Shown piece by piece: positions 27,118 to 35,716 of a stretch of DNA of 64,000 bases. The stretch is from Leucobacter sp. OLIS6 (lineage in GTDB: Bacteria; Actinomycetota; Actinomycetes; Actinomycetales; Microbacteriaceae): NCBI RefSeq assembly GCF_002752355.1, contig NZ_MRAV01000013.1, forward strand, positions 62,001-126,000, written 5' to 3'. Position 1 is the stretch's first letter, and the number at the start of each line of letters is the position of its first letter. The notes beneath the pieces were generated by a model that saw nothing but the letters and a program-made list of their open reading frames with translations, was not told the origin of the DNA and did no database searches. The translations under genes were made by a program, and so were the position numbers.

Positions 27118-28022
27118 GGTTCCAGGATGACGGATCGGGTGAGATTGCGGGGCTGATCCGGGTCGAGACCGCGCGCGAGGGCACGGGCGAGCGCGACCCG
27201 CTGCGCGCGCACCAGGTCGGCGAGCGGATCGAGAGCACTCGTCTCGAACCGGGCGCCCGTCGCCGCGACCTGCTCCGAGAGGCCCTCGGGGGCCGGCCCG
27301 AACTGCCAGGTGACGCGACCCGGTGCCGCGATCGAGATCGGGCCGTGGCGGTACTCCATCGACGGGTACGACTCGGTCCAGGACTGCGAGGCCTCGCGCA
27401 TCTTGAGCGCGGCCTCGTGCGCGAGACCCACGGTCCAGCCCATGCCGAGGTAGCTCGTCTGCTCGGCGGCCACCAGCTCGGGATCGAGTTCCGCGGCGAC
27501 GGCCGTCGCCGCGTCGGCGATGGCCGCGTCGAGGCCTTCGCCGAGGGAAGCGCGGAAGAGCGCGAGCGCGGTGGTCGCGAACCGGGTCTGCACGACCGAC
27601 TGCTCGTCGGCGAAGGGCAGCAGCACGGCGTCGTCGACGAGGTCGACGAGCGGGGAATCGGGGTCGCCGATCACGCCGATGATGCGGGGGGCGCCGTCCG
27701 CGGCCTTGAGGTCCCGGACGAGCTCCAGCACCTCGCTCGTGGTGCCCGAGCGCGTGAGCGCGACGACGGCGTCGTAGCCGCGGTCGACGAAGGCCTCCGA
27801 CGCCGCGAAGGCGTCGGTGACGCCCCGGCCCGCGCGCTCGCGGAGCACGGCGTAGCTCTGCGCCATGAACCAGGAGGTGCCGCAGCCGATCACGGCGACG
27901 CGCTCGCCGTGGGCGGGCAGCAGGGCCTGTTCGGCGCGCATCTGCTCGGCGCGCGCCCAGGTCTCGGGCTGGGTGGCGATCTCGGCGGCCATGTGGGCGC
28001 CGGGGGTGTGGGCGGCGGTCAT
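27114..28022 (-). CDS. SIS-domain sugar isomerase/deaminase (AgaS-like)
   Basis: 302 residues with two SIS domains, resembling the isomerase half of GlmS and the AgaS family. The first domain has VIGCGTSWFMAQSYA and LTRSGTTSEVLEL phosphate-binding loops; YRHGPISI fits the second half. AgaS proteins convert galactosamine-6-P to tagatose-6-P with loss of ammonia. First gene of the operon; the ATG at 28022 is preceded by an excellent GGAGGAG, and a frame extension to 28082 has none. Confidence 0.82.
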   Translation of the reverse strand: MTAAHTPGAHMAAEIATQPETWARAEQMRAEQALLPAHGERVAVIGCGTSWFMAQSYAVLRERAGRGVTDAFAASEAFVDRGYDAVVALTRSGTTSEVLELVRDLKAADGAPRIIGVIGDPDSPLVDLVDDAVLLPFADEQSVVQTRFATTALALFRASLGEGLDAAIADAATAVAAELDPELVAAEQTSYLGMGWTVGLAHEAALKMREASQSWTESYPSMEYRHGPISIAAPGRVTWQFGPAPEGLSEQVAATGARFETSALDPLADLVRAQRVALARALARGLDPDQPRNLTRSVILEP

Positions 28023-28345
28023 TGCGCTCCTCCGAAGGATGTGGCGACATGCGTGAAAGATGATCGCTTCTGATTCAATCACGCAAAAACCCGCAAGACA
28101 ATGAGCGAATTCGGAGAATCGTGAGGTGACTGCGTGAATCGATCACGTGAACGATCAACAGGTCACAATTTGGTCACCTTCTTGACGAATTATCCGATCG
28201 CCCCCGAAGATGAGGGGCAGACGAGCGCGGGGCCGCGTGCGGAACGAGTGCTCGTTGGCACAACCGCGCGCAGGGCTGCGCGCGGAGCACGCACCGGCGC
28301 GTGGTTTTCGTGGCGGTGTTCCATCAACGGTGAGGAACTGCACAC
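28023..28345. promoter_or_regulatory. Divergent control region of the amino-sugar locus (323 bases, no gene)
   Basis: Holds the promoters of the minus-strand operon and the plus-strand importer. Repeats of a GCGTGAWnGATC-like motif occur at 28051-28065, 28132-28144 and 28145-28157, plus a related inverted copy (GCGTGATTGAATC on the minus strand) at 28084-28072; these are candidate DeoR operators. TTGACG (28182-28187) may be a -35 element of the importer. Further downstream are the palindrome AACGAG-TG-CTCGTT (28243-28256) and a 10-base-arm perfect inverted repeat at 28264-28285, both in the presumed 5' leader. Confidence 0.55.
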
Positions 28346-29596
28346 ATGAAGAAGTCAGTGAGGATCGGCGCGATCGCGCTCGCGGCCTCCGCCAGCCTGG
28401 CGCTCAGCGCCTGCGGGTTCGGCGGTGCGAGCGGCGGTGGATCGAGCGACTCCGGATCGAAGACCACGCTCAACCTGCTGGTCCCGAGCTACTCCGACAA
28501 CACCCAGAAGCTCTGGAACGACGTGATCGCCGGCTTCGAGAAGAAGTACCCGGACATCAAGGTCAACCTCGAGGTGCAGTCCTGGGACAACCTCGAGTCC
28601 GTCGTCACCACCAAGGTGAGCGGCAACAAGGCCCCCGACATCTACAACGGCGGCCCGTTCGCCGGCTTCGCCGGCGACGACCTGCTCTACGACGTCTCGG
28701 AGGTGACCTCGAAGGACACCTTCGGCGACTTCCAGGAGTCCTTCATCAAGAACGAGCAGCTCAACGGCACGACCTACGCGCTGCCGTGGATCGCCTCTGC
28801 GCGCGCCCTGTTCGTCAATAACGACCTGCTCAAGCAGGCCGGGGTCTCGGCCGCGCCGAAGACCTGGGACGAGCTGCTCGACGCCGCGACCAAGGTGTCG
28901 AAGCTCGGCGGCGGCGTCGCGGGCTACGGACTGCCGCTCGGCTCCGAGGAGGCGCAGGCCGAGGCCGCGGTCTGGATGTGGGGCGGCGGCGGATCCTTCG
29001 GCGATGAGAAGAAACTCACCATCGACGACTCGAAGAACCTGCCGGGCGCCGAGCAGATCAAGAAGATGATCGACGCCGGGGCCACCCAGAAGAACCCCGG
29101 TTCGACCAACCGTTCCCCGCTGATGGACATCTTCGTGCAGGGCAAGATCGGCATGCAGGTCGGCCTGCCGCCGACCGTCGGGCAGATCAAGGAGAACAAC
29201 CCGAAGCTGAACTACTCGATCGTCCCGATCCCGACCAAGGACGGCTCGCCGTTCACGCTGGGCGTCGCCGACCAGCTCATGGCGTTCAAGAACGACGGCA
29301 AGAAGAAGGACGCCATCACCAAGTTCTTCGACTACGTCTACAGCGCCGACGTCTACGTGCCGTGGGTCAAGGCCGAGGGCTTCCTCCCCGTCACCAAGTC
29401 GGGATCCGAGCAGCTGTCGAGTGAGGAGTCGCTCAAGCCGTTCCTCGATGTGCTGCCGAGCGCGAAGTTCTACCCGTCGACCAATCCCAAATGGTCGTCG
29501 GCCGACGCCGCGTTCAAGGCGCTCGCGGGCCAGCTCGAGAAGAAGCCGGCCCAGCAGGTGCTCACCGAGATCCAGAAGCAGGCGGACGCCGGCTGA
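28346..29596 (+). CDS. Sugar-binding lipoprotein of a CUT1-type ABC importer
   Basis: 416 residues. Lipoprotein signal with lipidated C23 (LALSACGFG), then the mature extracellular solute-binding family 1 fold with the usual order: TTLNLLVPSYSD start, a hinge region with YALPWIASARALFVNNDLL, and a GGGSFGDEKKLTI segment. It captures an oligosaccharide or amino sugar outside the cell. GTGAGGAA lies 7 bases before the ATG. The two permease genes follow; with the divergent catabolic operon they suggest GalNAc or a GalNAc-containing glycan as the ligand, which is inference. Confidence 0.88.
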   Translation: MKKSVRIGAIALAASASLALSACGFGGASGGGSSDSGSKTTLNLLVPSYSDNTQKLWNDVIAGFEKKYPDIKVNLEVQSWDNLESVVTTKVSGNKAPDIYNGGPFAGFAGDDLLYDVSEVTSKDTFGDFQESFIKNEQLNGTTYALPWIASARALFVNNDLLKQAGVSAAPKTWDELLDAATKVSKLGGGVAGYGLPLGSEEAQAEAAVWMWGGGGSFGDEKKLTIDDSKNLPGAEQIKKMIDAGATQKNPGSTNRSPLMDIFVQGKIGMQVGLPPTVGQIKENNPKLNYSIVPIPTKDGSPFTLGVADQLMAFKNDGKKKDAITKFFDYVYSADVYVPWVKAEGFLPVTKSGSEQLSSEESLKPFLDVLPSAKFYPSTNPKWSSADAAFKALAGQLEKKPAQQVLTEIQKQADAG

Positions 29597-29643
29597 GCCG
29601 GCTCGTCCGAACCGCAACGAGAGGGAACGGTGACCGCGACACC

Positions 29644-30621
29644 ATGAGCACCACGATCGAATCGTCACCGCTTCCGAGCGGAGCCGCCGGGGGAGACCCC
29701 GGCGGCTCCACCCCGTCGCCGAAGCGCTCCGGCCGCCCCTCCGGCGGGCGCGAGCTGCTCCGCGCGCTCCCCTGGGTGGGACCCGCCCTGGCGCTCATCG
29801 TCGCCGTGGTCTTCTTCCCGGCCGGCGTCATGTTCTGGAACTCGACCCGGCACATCTCGCAGTCGGGCGTCGACAAGGGGTCGGCCGGGTTCGAGAACTT
29901 CGTCACGGTCTTCACCTTCGAGTCCTTCTGGCCCATCTTCTTCCGCACGATCCTCTGGGTCGTGGTGGTGGTGGGCGTCACGATCGTGCTCTCGCTCGTG
30001 ATCGCCCAGGTGCTCAACAAGTCGTTCCCGGGGCGCAAGATCGTGCGCCTCGCGGTCATCATCCCGTGGGCGGCCTCCGTGGTCATGACCACGATGGTCG
30101 TGTACTACGGCCTGGAGCCGTACTTCGGCATCATCAACAAGTTCCTCGTCGACGTCGGGCTCATCTCGACGCCGGAGGGCTTCGGCTGGACCCGCAATCC
30201 CGGCACCGCTTTCATGTGGTCGATCATCGTCGCGATCTTCGTGTCGCTGCCGTTCACCACGTACACGATCCTCGCGGGGCTGCAGACGGTGCCGAGCGAG
30301 ACGCTGGAGGCGGCCAAGGTCGACGGCGCCGGGCCCGCCCGCACCTACTTCACCGTGGTGCTGCCGCAGCTGCGCAGCGCGCTCGCGGTGGCGGCGCTCA
30401 TCAACATCATCAACGTGTTCAACTCGCTGCCGATCCTCAAGGTCATGACGGGATCGATCCCGGGCTACGACGCCGACACGATCATGACGATGGTGTTCAA
30501 GTACATCGAGAACCAGCACCGGGTGGACGTCGCGAGCGCGCTCTCGGTCGTGGCCTTCGTCATCGTCATCGTGATCGTCGCGGTGTACGTGAAGGTCGTC
30601 AAGCCCATGCGGGAGGTCTGA
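29644..30621 (+). CDS. ABC importer permease, MalF-like
   Basis: 325 residues. A Ser/Pro-rich cytoplasmic N-terminus (1-35), then about six membrane helices. The EAA loop for coupling to the ATPase reads like ETLEAAKVDGAGPARTYFTVVLPQL. First of two permeases of the CUT1 importer. The ATG at 29644 is in the only frame that continues into the permease; an overlapping GTG at 29630 stops quickly. Confidence 0.9.
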   Translation: MSTTIESSPLPSGAAGGDPGGSTPSPKRSGRPSGGRELLRALPWVGPALALIVAVVFFPAGVMFWNSTRHISQSGVDKGSAGFENFVTVFTFESFWPIFFRTILWVVVVVGVTIVLSLVIAQVLNKSFPGRKIVRLAVIIPWAASVVMTTMVVYYGLEPYFGIINKFLVDVGLISTPEGFGWTRNPGTAFMWSIIVAIFVSLPFTTYTILAGLQTVPSETLEAAKVDGAGPARTYFTVVLPQLRSALAVAALINIINVFNSLPILKVMTGSIPGYDADTIMTMVFKYIENQHRVDVASALSVVAFVIVIVIVAVYVKVVKPMREV

Positions 30622-30624
30622 ACC

Positions 30625-31530
30625 GTGGCCGTCGTCGAACCCAGCACCCGCACCATGACCCTGCCCGTCGGGCGCCGCGCCAAGAGGGTTCGCACCGAGC
30701 GGGTCACCCCGGGCCGCATGGCCCTGCGCATGCTCGCGGGCTTCATCGTCCTCGTGATCTTCGTGCTGCCCTACACGATCATGTTCTTCGGGGCGGTCAA
30801 GACCAAGTCCGAGATCCGCTCGGTGGACCCGACCTACTTCCCGAAGGAGTTCCACTGGGACAACTTCGCGACCATGTGGTCGACGCCCGAGACGCCGCTG
30901 CTGCAGAACCTCGTCTCGACGATCATCATCTCGGTGTTCGCGACCCTGCTCGTGCTGCTCGTCGCGCTCCCGGCGGCGTACTACACGGCGCGGTTCCGCT
31001 TCCCCGGCCGCATGGTCTTCCTGTTCCTCGTGATCGTGACCCAGATGCTCCAGCCCGCGGTGCTCACCTCGGGTCTGTTCCGTCAGTTCTCGGCGCTCGG
31101 GCTGCTCGACACCTGGGCCGCGATGATCTTCGTGAACGCGGCGTTCAACCTCTCGTTCGCGGTCTGGATCATGCACTCCTTCTTCGCGGGGGTGCCCAAG
31201 GAGGTCGACGAGGCGGCGCAGATCGACGGGGCCGGCCGCTTCGCCGTGCTGTTCAAGATCAACCTGCCGCTCGTCTGGCCGGGCATCGTGACTGCGATCG
31301 TGTTCACCTTCGTCGCCTGCTGGAACGAGTTCGCGGCGTCGCTCGTGATCCTGCAGACCGCGGGCAATCAGCCGCTCTCGGTCGCGCTGACCAAGTTCGT
31401 GGGGCAGTACGAGACGAGCTGGCAGTACGTGTTCGCGGTGTCGCTCGTCGCGATCCTGCCCGTGGTGATCCTGTTCATGCTCATCGAGAAGCGCCTGGTC
31501 GGCGGGCTCACCGCCGGCAGCGTGAAGTAG
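30625..31530 (+). CDS. ABC importer permease, MalG-like
   Basis: 301 residues with about six membrane helices and the EAA loop KEVDEAAQIDGAGRFAVLFKI. Pairs with the permease encoded 3 bases upstream. The GTG at 30625 follows GGGAGG within the end of that gene. No ATPase gene follows; in actinobacteria such CUT1 systems commonly share a multi-purpose MsiK-type ATPase encoded elsewhere. Confidence 0.9.
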   Translation: MAVVEPSTRTMTLPVGRRAKRVRTERVTPGRMALRMLAGFIVLVIFVLPYTIMFFGAVKTKSEIRSVDPTYFPKEFHWDNFATMWSTPETPLLQNLVSTIIISVFATLLVLLVALPAAYYTARFRFPGRMVFLFLVIVTQMLQPAVLTSGLFRQFSALGLLDTWAAMIFVNAAFNLSFAVWIMHSFFAGVPKEVDEAAQIDGAGRFAVLFKINLPLVWPGIVTAIVFTFVACWNEFAASLVILQTAGNQPLSVALTKFVGQYETSWQYVFAVSLVAILPVVILFMLIEKRLVGGLTAGSVK

Positions 31531-31543
31531 CCGGATCGTTCGC

Positions 31544-31582
31544 CCAGGGGCCGGGCCGCGCATCGCGCGGCCCGGCCCCTGG
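31544..31582 (+). terminator. Terminator of the sugar importer operon
   Basis: Perfect 18-base arms (CCAGGGGCCGGGCCGCGC and its complement) around an ATC loop, 13 bases after the permease stop. No T-run. Confidence 0.75.
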
Positions 31583-31619
31583 CGCGTCGACGGGCTTCGG
31601 GGTATCGTTGCGCGTGCTA

Positions 31620-31635
31620 TTGGTCATGTGACCAA
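31620..31635. promoter_or_regulatory. GntR-like operator TTGGTCA-TG-TGACCAA
   Basis: A perfect palindrome with 7-base arms and TG centre, 50 bases before the start of the amidohydrolase gene. TGGT...ACCA arms are typical of FadR-type GntR sites. No GntR gene is in the window, so the regulator would be elsewhere. Confidence 0.55.
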
Positions 31636-31685
31636 AAGTGGACCGCGCGGGCGACCGCGACACCGAACACGACCGAGGAGCCACC

Positions 31686-33314
31686 GTGAGCGACGCCGAG
31701 ACGATCCTGCGCGCAGGGAGCCTGCTCGACTTCGGCGCGGCGGGCCGGCGACCCGAATCGCTCGGCACGCGCCTCGCGATCGCGAGCGGCCGCATCGTCG
31801 CGGTCGGCGGCGCCGAGGTCGAGCGGGCGCACCCCGCCGCCGAGATCGTCGACTTCGGCGACGACGCGGCGATCCTGCCCGGTCTCATCGACTGCCACAC
31901 GCACCCCGTCTGGGGCTCCGAGAGCCAGGGCGGCAGCATCGGCCTCGGCGGTGTGACCTCGCTCGTGCAGCTGCGCGAGCGGCTCGAAGCGGCGCACGCC
32001 GCGGCGGATCCCGACGCGTGGATCACCGGCTACGACCTCGACGTGAACGCGTTCGAGGGGGCCGAGCCGAACGGGCGGGTGTTCGAGGAGTGGCTGCCCG
32101 GCCGTCTTGTGTCGCTCATGACCCGGGACGCGCACGCGCTCGTCGTGAGTCCCGCAGTCGTCGCGGAGGTCGGGCTGACGGGTGACGAGGTCTTCGCCGA
32201 CGCGTCATCGATCGTCGCGGACGTCGACGGGCCGACCGGCTGGGTGCTCGAGCTGCAGGCGATGGATCTGGTGTTCGCGCACGTCCCGCAGGCCCCCCTC
32301 GAGACACAGGTCGACTCCCTCGGCGAAGCGCTGCAGCGCTTCGCCGAGACCGGGCTCACCGAGGTGCACGCCCTCGATTTCCACGAGCCGTCGCGCGAGC
32401 TCTACGAGGAGCTCGAACGGCGCGGCGACCTGCCCGTGCGCGTACGGGTGTACCCCCTCGTTCCCGCCGACTCGACGCCCGAGGTCTGGGCCGGGATCGC
32501 CGCACTGCAGGGCGTCGGTGGGCGCCGCTGGCGGGTCGACGGGGCGAAGTTCATGCTCGACGGCACTGCCGACAACGGCACCGCCTGGTTCGCCGAGCCG
32601 GATCGCCTCGGCGAGAACCACGAGGCGCTGTGGCGCAGCACCGACGCGTACCGCGAGGCCGTGCGGTTCTTCACCGAGCGCGGCGTGCCGACCGCGACGC
32701 ACGCCATCGGCGACGCCGCCGTCGACTTCGTGCTCGACGTCGTCGCCGAGGTCGGGCACGCGCCCTCCGCGCCGCACCGCATCGAGCACATCGAATCGAT
32801 CCCCGACGCGACCGTGGCGCGCTTCGCCGAGCTGGGCGTCGTCGCGAGCATCCAGCCGACCCACGCCACCCGTCTGACGGAGCCCGACGGGAGTGACAAC
32901 TGGTCGCGCCGGATCGGACCCGAGCGGGTCGCGCACGGCTGGCGGGTCCGCGACCTGCTCGCGCAGGGCGCGCCCGTCGTGCTCGGTTCGGACTGGCCCA
33001 TCGGCATCGGCGACCCGCGGGTGTCGCTCGCCGATGCTCAGCTCCGGCGTCCGGTGGGGGAGCCGGACCGCGGCCAGCACCAGCCCGATCAGAAGATCGA
33101 CGCGGCGGCGGCGTACCGCTGTATGACGAGCGTTCCTGCGGGGCTGTTCGGCGGCGGCGCTTCGAGCGATGCGTCGTGCGGCCGGTTCGAGCCGGACTCC
33201 GTCGCCGACCTCACCGTGTTCGCCGCCGATCCGATGAGCCTGTCGCCCGAGGCGCAGGCCGTGAACCCGGTGCTCGCGACCTTCGTCGACGGGCGGCGGA
33301 TCGTCGGGGCGTAG
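31686..33314 (+). CDS. YtcJ-like metal-dependent amidohydrolase
   Basis: 542 residues. Composite amidohydrolase: metal motif IDCHTHPVWG near residue 73, a large insertion, the KFMLDGTADNGTAW segment with the carboxylate and Lys of the YtcJ group, ATHAIGDAAVD, RIEHIES and the final metal Asp in LGSDWPIG. Family members hydrolyse amides, formamides or carbamates; substrate cannot be read. Start GTG at 31686, 6 bases after GAGGAG; the earlier ATG at 31638 lies inside the promoter region. Single gene, flanked by terminator-like hairpins. Confidence 0.88.
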   Translation: MSDAETILRAGSLLDFGAAGRRPESLGTRLAIASGRIVAVGGAEVERAHPAAEIVDFGDDAAILPGLIDCHTHPVWGSESQGGSIGLGGVTSLVQLRERLEAAHAAADPDAWITGYDLDVNAFEGAEPNGRVFEEWLPGRLVSLMTRDAHALVVSPAVVAEVGLTGDEVFADASSIVADVDGPTGWVLELQAMDLVFAHVPQAPLETQVDSLGEALQRFAETGLTEVHALDFHEPSRELYEELERRGDLPVRVRVYPLVPADSTPEVWAGIAALQGVGGRRWRVDGAKFMLDGTADNGTAWFAEPDRLGENHEALWRSTDAYREAVRFFTERGVPTATHAIGDAAVDFVLDVVAEVGHAPSAPHRIEHIESIPDATVARFAELGVVASIQPTHATRLTEPDGSDNWSRRIGPERVAHGWRVRDLLAQGAPVVLGSDWPIGIGDPRVSLADAQLRRPVGEPDRGQHQPDQKIDAAAAYRCMTSVPAGLFGGGASSDASCGRFEPDSVADLTVFAADPMSLSPEAQAVNPVLATFVDGRRIVGA

Positions 33315-33341
33315 CAGGGTTCGGCTTCCCGGCGCCTGGCG

Positions 33342-33402
33342 CGGAGATCTGCACGATTTCGGAAGTTCTTGCGCGAAGCGTCCGAAATCGTGCAGATCTC
33401 CG
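33342..33402. repeat. Perfect inverted repeat with 22-base arms
   Basis: Arms 33342-33363 and 33381-33402 are exact complements, enclosing 17 bases that contain a further small CTT/AAG pairing. The core reads GGAGATCTGCACGATTTCGG. It lies between the amidohydrolase stop and the MFS gene. It could end transcription, but with no T-run and a moderate, AT-containing stem unlike the local GC-rich terminators, it resembles a dispersed repeat or a protein-binding site. Confidence 0.7.
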
Positions 33403-33499
33403 CTGACGTGAGCGGGCGCCCACCGCAGCCCGGACGATCGGTCGGATGCCCGAGACCCGAGGTCGGGCGCACCCGCCCATGCCCGGCCAGCATGGAACC

Positions 33500-34735
33500 A
33501 TGACCACCACCGCCCCCGTCCCCACCGTCCCCCAGCCGGCCGACGCGAAGCCCGGGCGCCTCAACTACGGCGCCCTGATCGCGATGATGCTGATGAGCTT
33601 CTTCCTGGTCACTGCGGAGTTCCTGCCGAGCGGCATGCTCACCCGGATCGCCGATGGTCTGCATGTCACCTCGGGCCAGGCCGGCCAGATGGTCGCCGTG
33701 ACCGCCTTCGCGGGTCTGCTCGCCGCGCCCACGGTCGGCCTGCTGTTCCCGCGCCTCGACCGGCGTTCGCTGCTCGTCTGGCTCTCGATCACCGCGGCAG
33801 TGTCGAACGCGCTCGTCGCGATCGCACCGAACCTGCTGCTCGTGATCCTCGCCCGGTTCCTGCTCGGCGCCGCGATCTCGGGCTTCTGGTCGATGTCGAT
33901 CTCGGTCGCGGCGAAGATCGCGGGCCCCGAGCGGCTGGGGCGCGCGGTCATGTTCAACTCGGCGGGCGTCTCGCTCGCGACCGTCGCGGGAGTTCCGCTC
34001 GGCGTGATGCTCAGCGAGGCCATCGACTGGCGCGGCGTCTTCGGGGTCGCCGCCGTGGCGAGCGCGCTGCTCGCCGTCGTGCTGCGCTGGCTGCTGCCCG
34101 CGGTGCCGGCCGAGAGCTCGGCCAAGCTCTCGACGCTGCTCGCCGCGCTGCGCCGGCCCGGGATCGGCTTCGGCGTCGTCGCGAACATCTTCGTCGTGAC
34201 CGGCCACTTCCTCGCCTACACCTACGTGCGCGTCGCGCTGGAGCGGGTGCGCGAGGGCGGCACGCCGGTCGAGGCGGACGCGATCGTGGTGCTGCTCGCC
34301 CTCTTCGGCGTCGGCGGCCTGATCGGCAACATCGTGTTCGGCTTCGTGGTGGACCGCGCCTACCGGGTGCTCGCGGTGCTCACCCCGGTCGTGATCGCGG
34401 GCCTCCTGCTGCTCGTGATCGCCGCATCGGGGTCCCTGTGGGCGACGGGCGCCGCGGTATTCGTCTGGGGCTTCTTCTTCGCCTCGTGGCTGCTCATCGC
34501 GAACACCTGGGCCGGCCACCGCATGCCCGACATGCTCGAGGCGGGCGGCAGCCTCGTCGTGGTCGGCTTCCAGAGCGGGATCATGATCGCCGCGGGGATC
34601 GGCGGCGCGCTGGTCGACGCCATGGGCATCGCCCCGGTCTACGCGGTCGGGGCGGCCCTGCTGCTGCTCGGCGCCGTGCAGTTCGGCCTCTCGGACCGGA
34701 TCTCGGAGGCGCACCACCGGCTGCAGAACAACTGA
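33500..34735 (+). CDS. MFS transporter, DHA1-type exporter
   Basis: 411 residues with about 12 membrane helices. The early segment FFLVTAEFLPSGMLTRIADGL with the charged loop that follows, the GFWSMSISVAAKIAGPERLGRA motif and the twofold helical layout match the DHA1 drug/arabinose-exporter group. Substrate unknown. The ATG at 33500 gives a normal N-terminus; a short out-of-frame ATG lies just before. It converges on the AraC gene. Confidence 0.88.
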   Translation: MTTTAPVPTVPQPADAKPGRLNYGALIAMMLMSFFLVTAEFLPSGMLTRIADGLHVTSGQAGQMVAVTAFAGLLAAPTVGLLFPRLDRRSLLVWLSITAAVSNALVAIAPNLLLVILARFLLGAAISGFWSMSISVAAKIAGPERLGRAVMFNSAGVSLATVAGVPLGVMLSEAIDWRGVFGVAAVASALLAVVLRWLLPAVPAESSAKLSTLLAALRRPGIGFGVVANIFVVTGHFLAYTYVRVALERVREGGTPVEADAIVVLLALFGVGGLIGNIVFGFVVDRAYRVLAVLTPVVIAGLLLLVIAASGSLWATGAAVFVWGFFFASWLLIANTWAGHRMPDMLEAGGSLVVVGFQSGIMIAAGIGGALVDAMGIAPVYAVGAALLLLGAVQFGLSDRISEAHHRLQNN

Positions 34736-34747
34736 GCGGGCACCGCG

Positions 34748-34778
34748 CGGGCGTCGGGGGTCAGGCCCTCGACGCCCG
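34748..34778. terminator. Bidirectional hairpin between MFS and AraC genes
   Basis: CGGGCGTCG (34748-34756) pairs with CGACGCCCG (34770-34778). The right arm lies in the last codons of the AraC gene, so the structure serves two converging genes. Confidence 0.5.
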
Positions 34779-35660
34779 AAGCAGCGCGTCGGAGCGCCAG
34801 GCCGAGGGGGTGAGGCCGGTGCGGCGTCGGAACGCACGGCTGAACCCCTCGTCGGATCCGTACCCGATGGCGCGGGACACCTCGGACACGCCCCGGCCCT
34901 GCGCGAGCAGATCCTGCGCGGACCGGATCCGGACCTCGGCCACGTAGTTCGCGGGGGAGACGCCGAGGGCGCCGCGGAAGCGCTCGGCGAACACCGAGCG
35001 CGACATCGCGCCCGTACGGGCGAGATCCTCGAGACTCCACTCGCGGGCGGGGTCGGCGTGCACCGCCTCGACGACGCGGTCGAGGTAGGGGTCGCCCGTG
35101 CGCGACGGCCAGCCGGCCGGGGCGCAGCCGCGGATCGCCCAGGCGCGGATCACCGAGACGAGCACGGTGTTCGCCATCATGCGGCACACCACGGAGCTGC
35201 CGGGCTGGTCCGCGCAGAGATCGTCGCCGCTGCCGAGCTTCGGGCCCAGCTGCGCCGCCAGGGCGGCGACCGCGGGATCGCTGCCCGGCAGGTCCCGCAC
35301 GTACAGCGATGCCGGCAGCAGCCCGAGGATCCCGTCGTCCGTCGCGGGCAGTTCGAGGGAGGAGACGAGTACGAACGCGTCCTCCGCCGCGTGCAGCAGT
35401 ACGGCGCGGGGATCGGTGAACAGCAGGGCGTCGCCCGTATCGAGGGAGCCGGGGATCCCGTGCTCGACGCCCGTGGCGTGCCTGCCGGGCTCTGCCCGCA
35501 GCGAGCCGCAGATCACGTAGACGAGCGCGACCGCGCCACCGGGGATCGCGACGGGTTCGCCGGCGCGCAGGTCGACCCGATGCTGCCGGAGCAGCCGGGC
35601 GTCGACGCCCGAGAGCACCCGGTCGATCGCGGTCTCCGCGGGTTCGAGAGTCTGGGCCAT
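34761..35660 (-). CDS. AraC-family transcriptional regulator with cupin-like sensor
   Basis: 299 residues. The N-terminal half is the AraC-binding cupin (Cupin_6) type with GGAVALVYVICGSLRAEPG; the C-terminal 100 residues form two HTH motifs (DLARTGAMSRSVFAERFRGALGVSP and VSRAIGYGSDEGFSRAFRRRTG). AraC proteins of this layout usually activate neighbouring exporters or metabolic genes; the convergent MFS gene is the obvious candidate, but no site can be assigned. Confidence 0.88.
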   Translation of the reverse strand: MAQTLEPAETAIDRVLSGVDARLLRQHRVDLRAGEPVAIPGGAVALVYVICGSLRAEPGRHATGVEHGIPGSLDTGDALLFTDPRAVLLHAAEDAFVLVSSLELPATDDGILGLLPASLYVRDLPGSDPAVAALAAQLGPKLGSGDDLCADQPGSSVVCRMMANTVLVSVIRAWAIRGCAPAGWPSRTGDPYLDRVVEAVHADPAREWSLEDLARTGAMSRSVFAERFRGALGVSPANYVAEVRIRSAQDLLAQGRGVSEVSRAIGYGSDEGFSRAFRRRTGLTPSAWRSDALLRASRA

Positions 35661-35716
35661 GACAGGGGCAACCGGCGAGGAGCCCCCGGTATTCCGCTGT
35701 CGGCGTGTCGGGCGAC

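Noticed and set aside
28264-28285. Palindrome in the importer leader as an intrinsic terminator
   Set aside because: Loop of only two bases and no T-run; left as part of the control region without a function.
31638-31685. Upstream ATG start of the YtcJ-like amidohydrolase
   Set aside because: It lies right after the GntR-like palindrome without a Shine-Dalgarno, while the GTG at 31686 has GAGGAG and the expected N-terminus.
35687-35698. 12-mer CGGTATTCCGCT shared with 55310-55321, both intergenic
   Set aside because: A 12-base match is expected many times by chance within 64 kb, and the flanks do not match.
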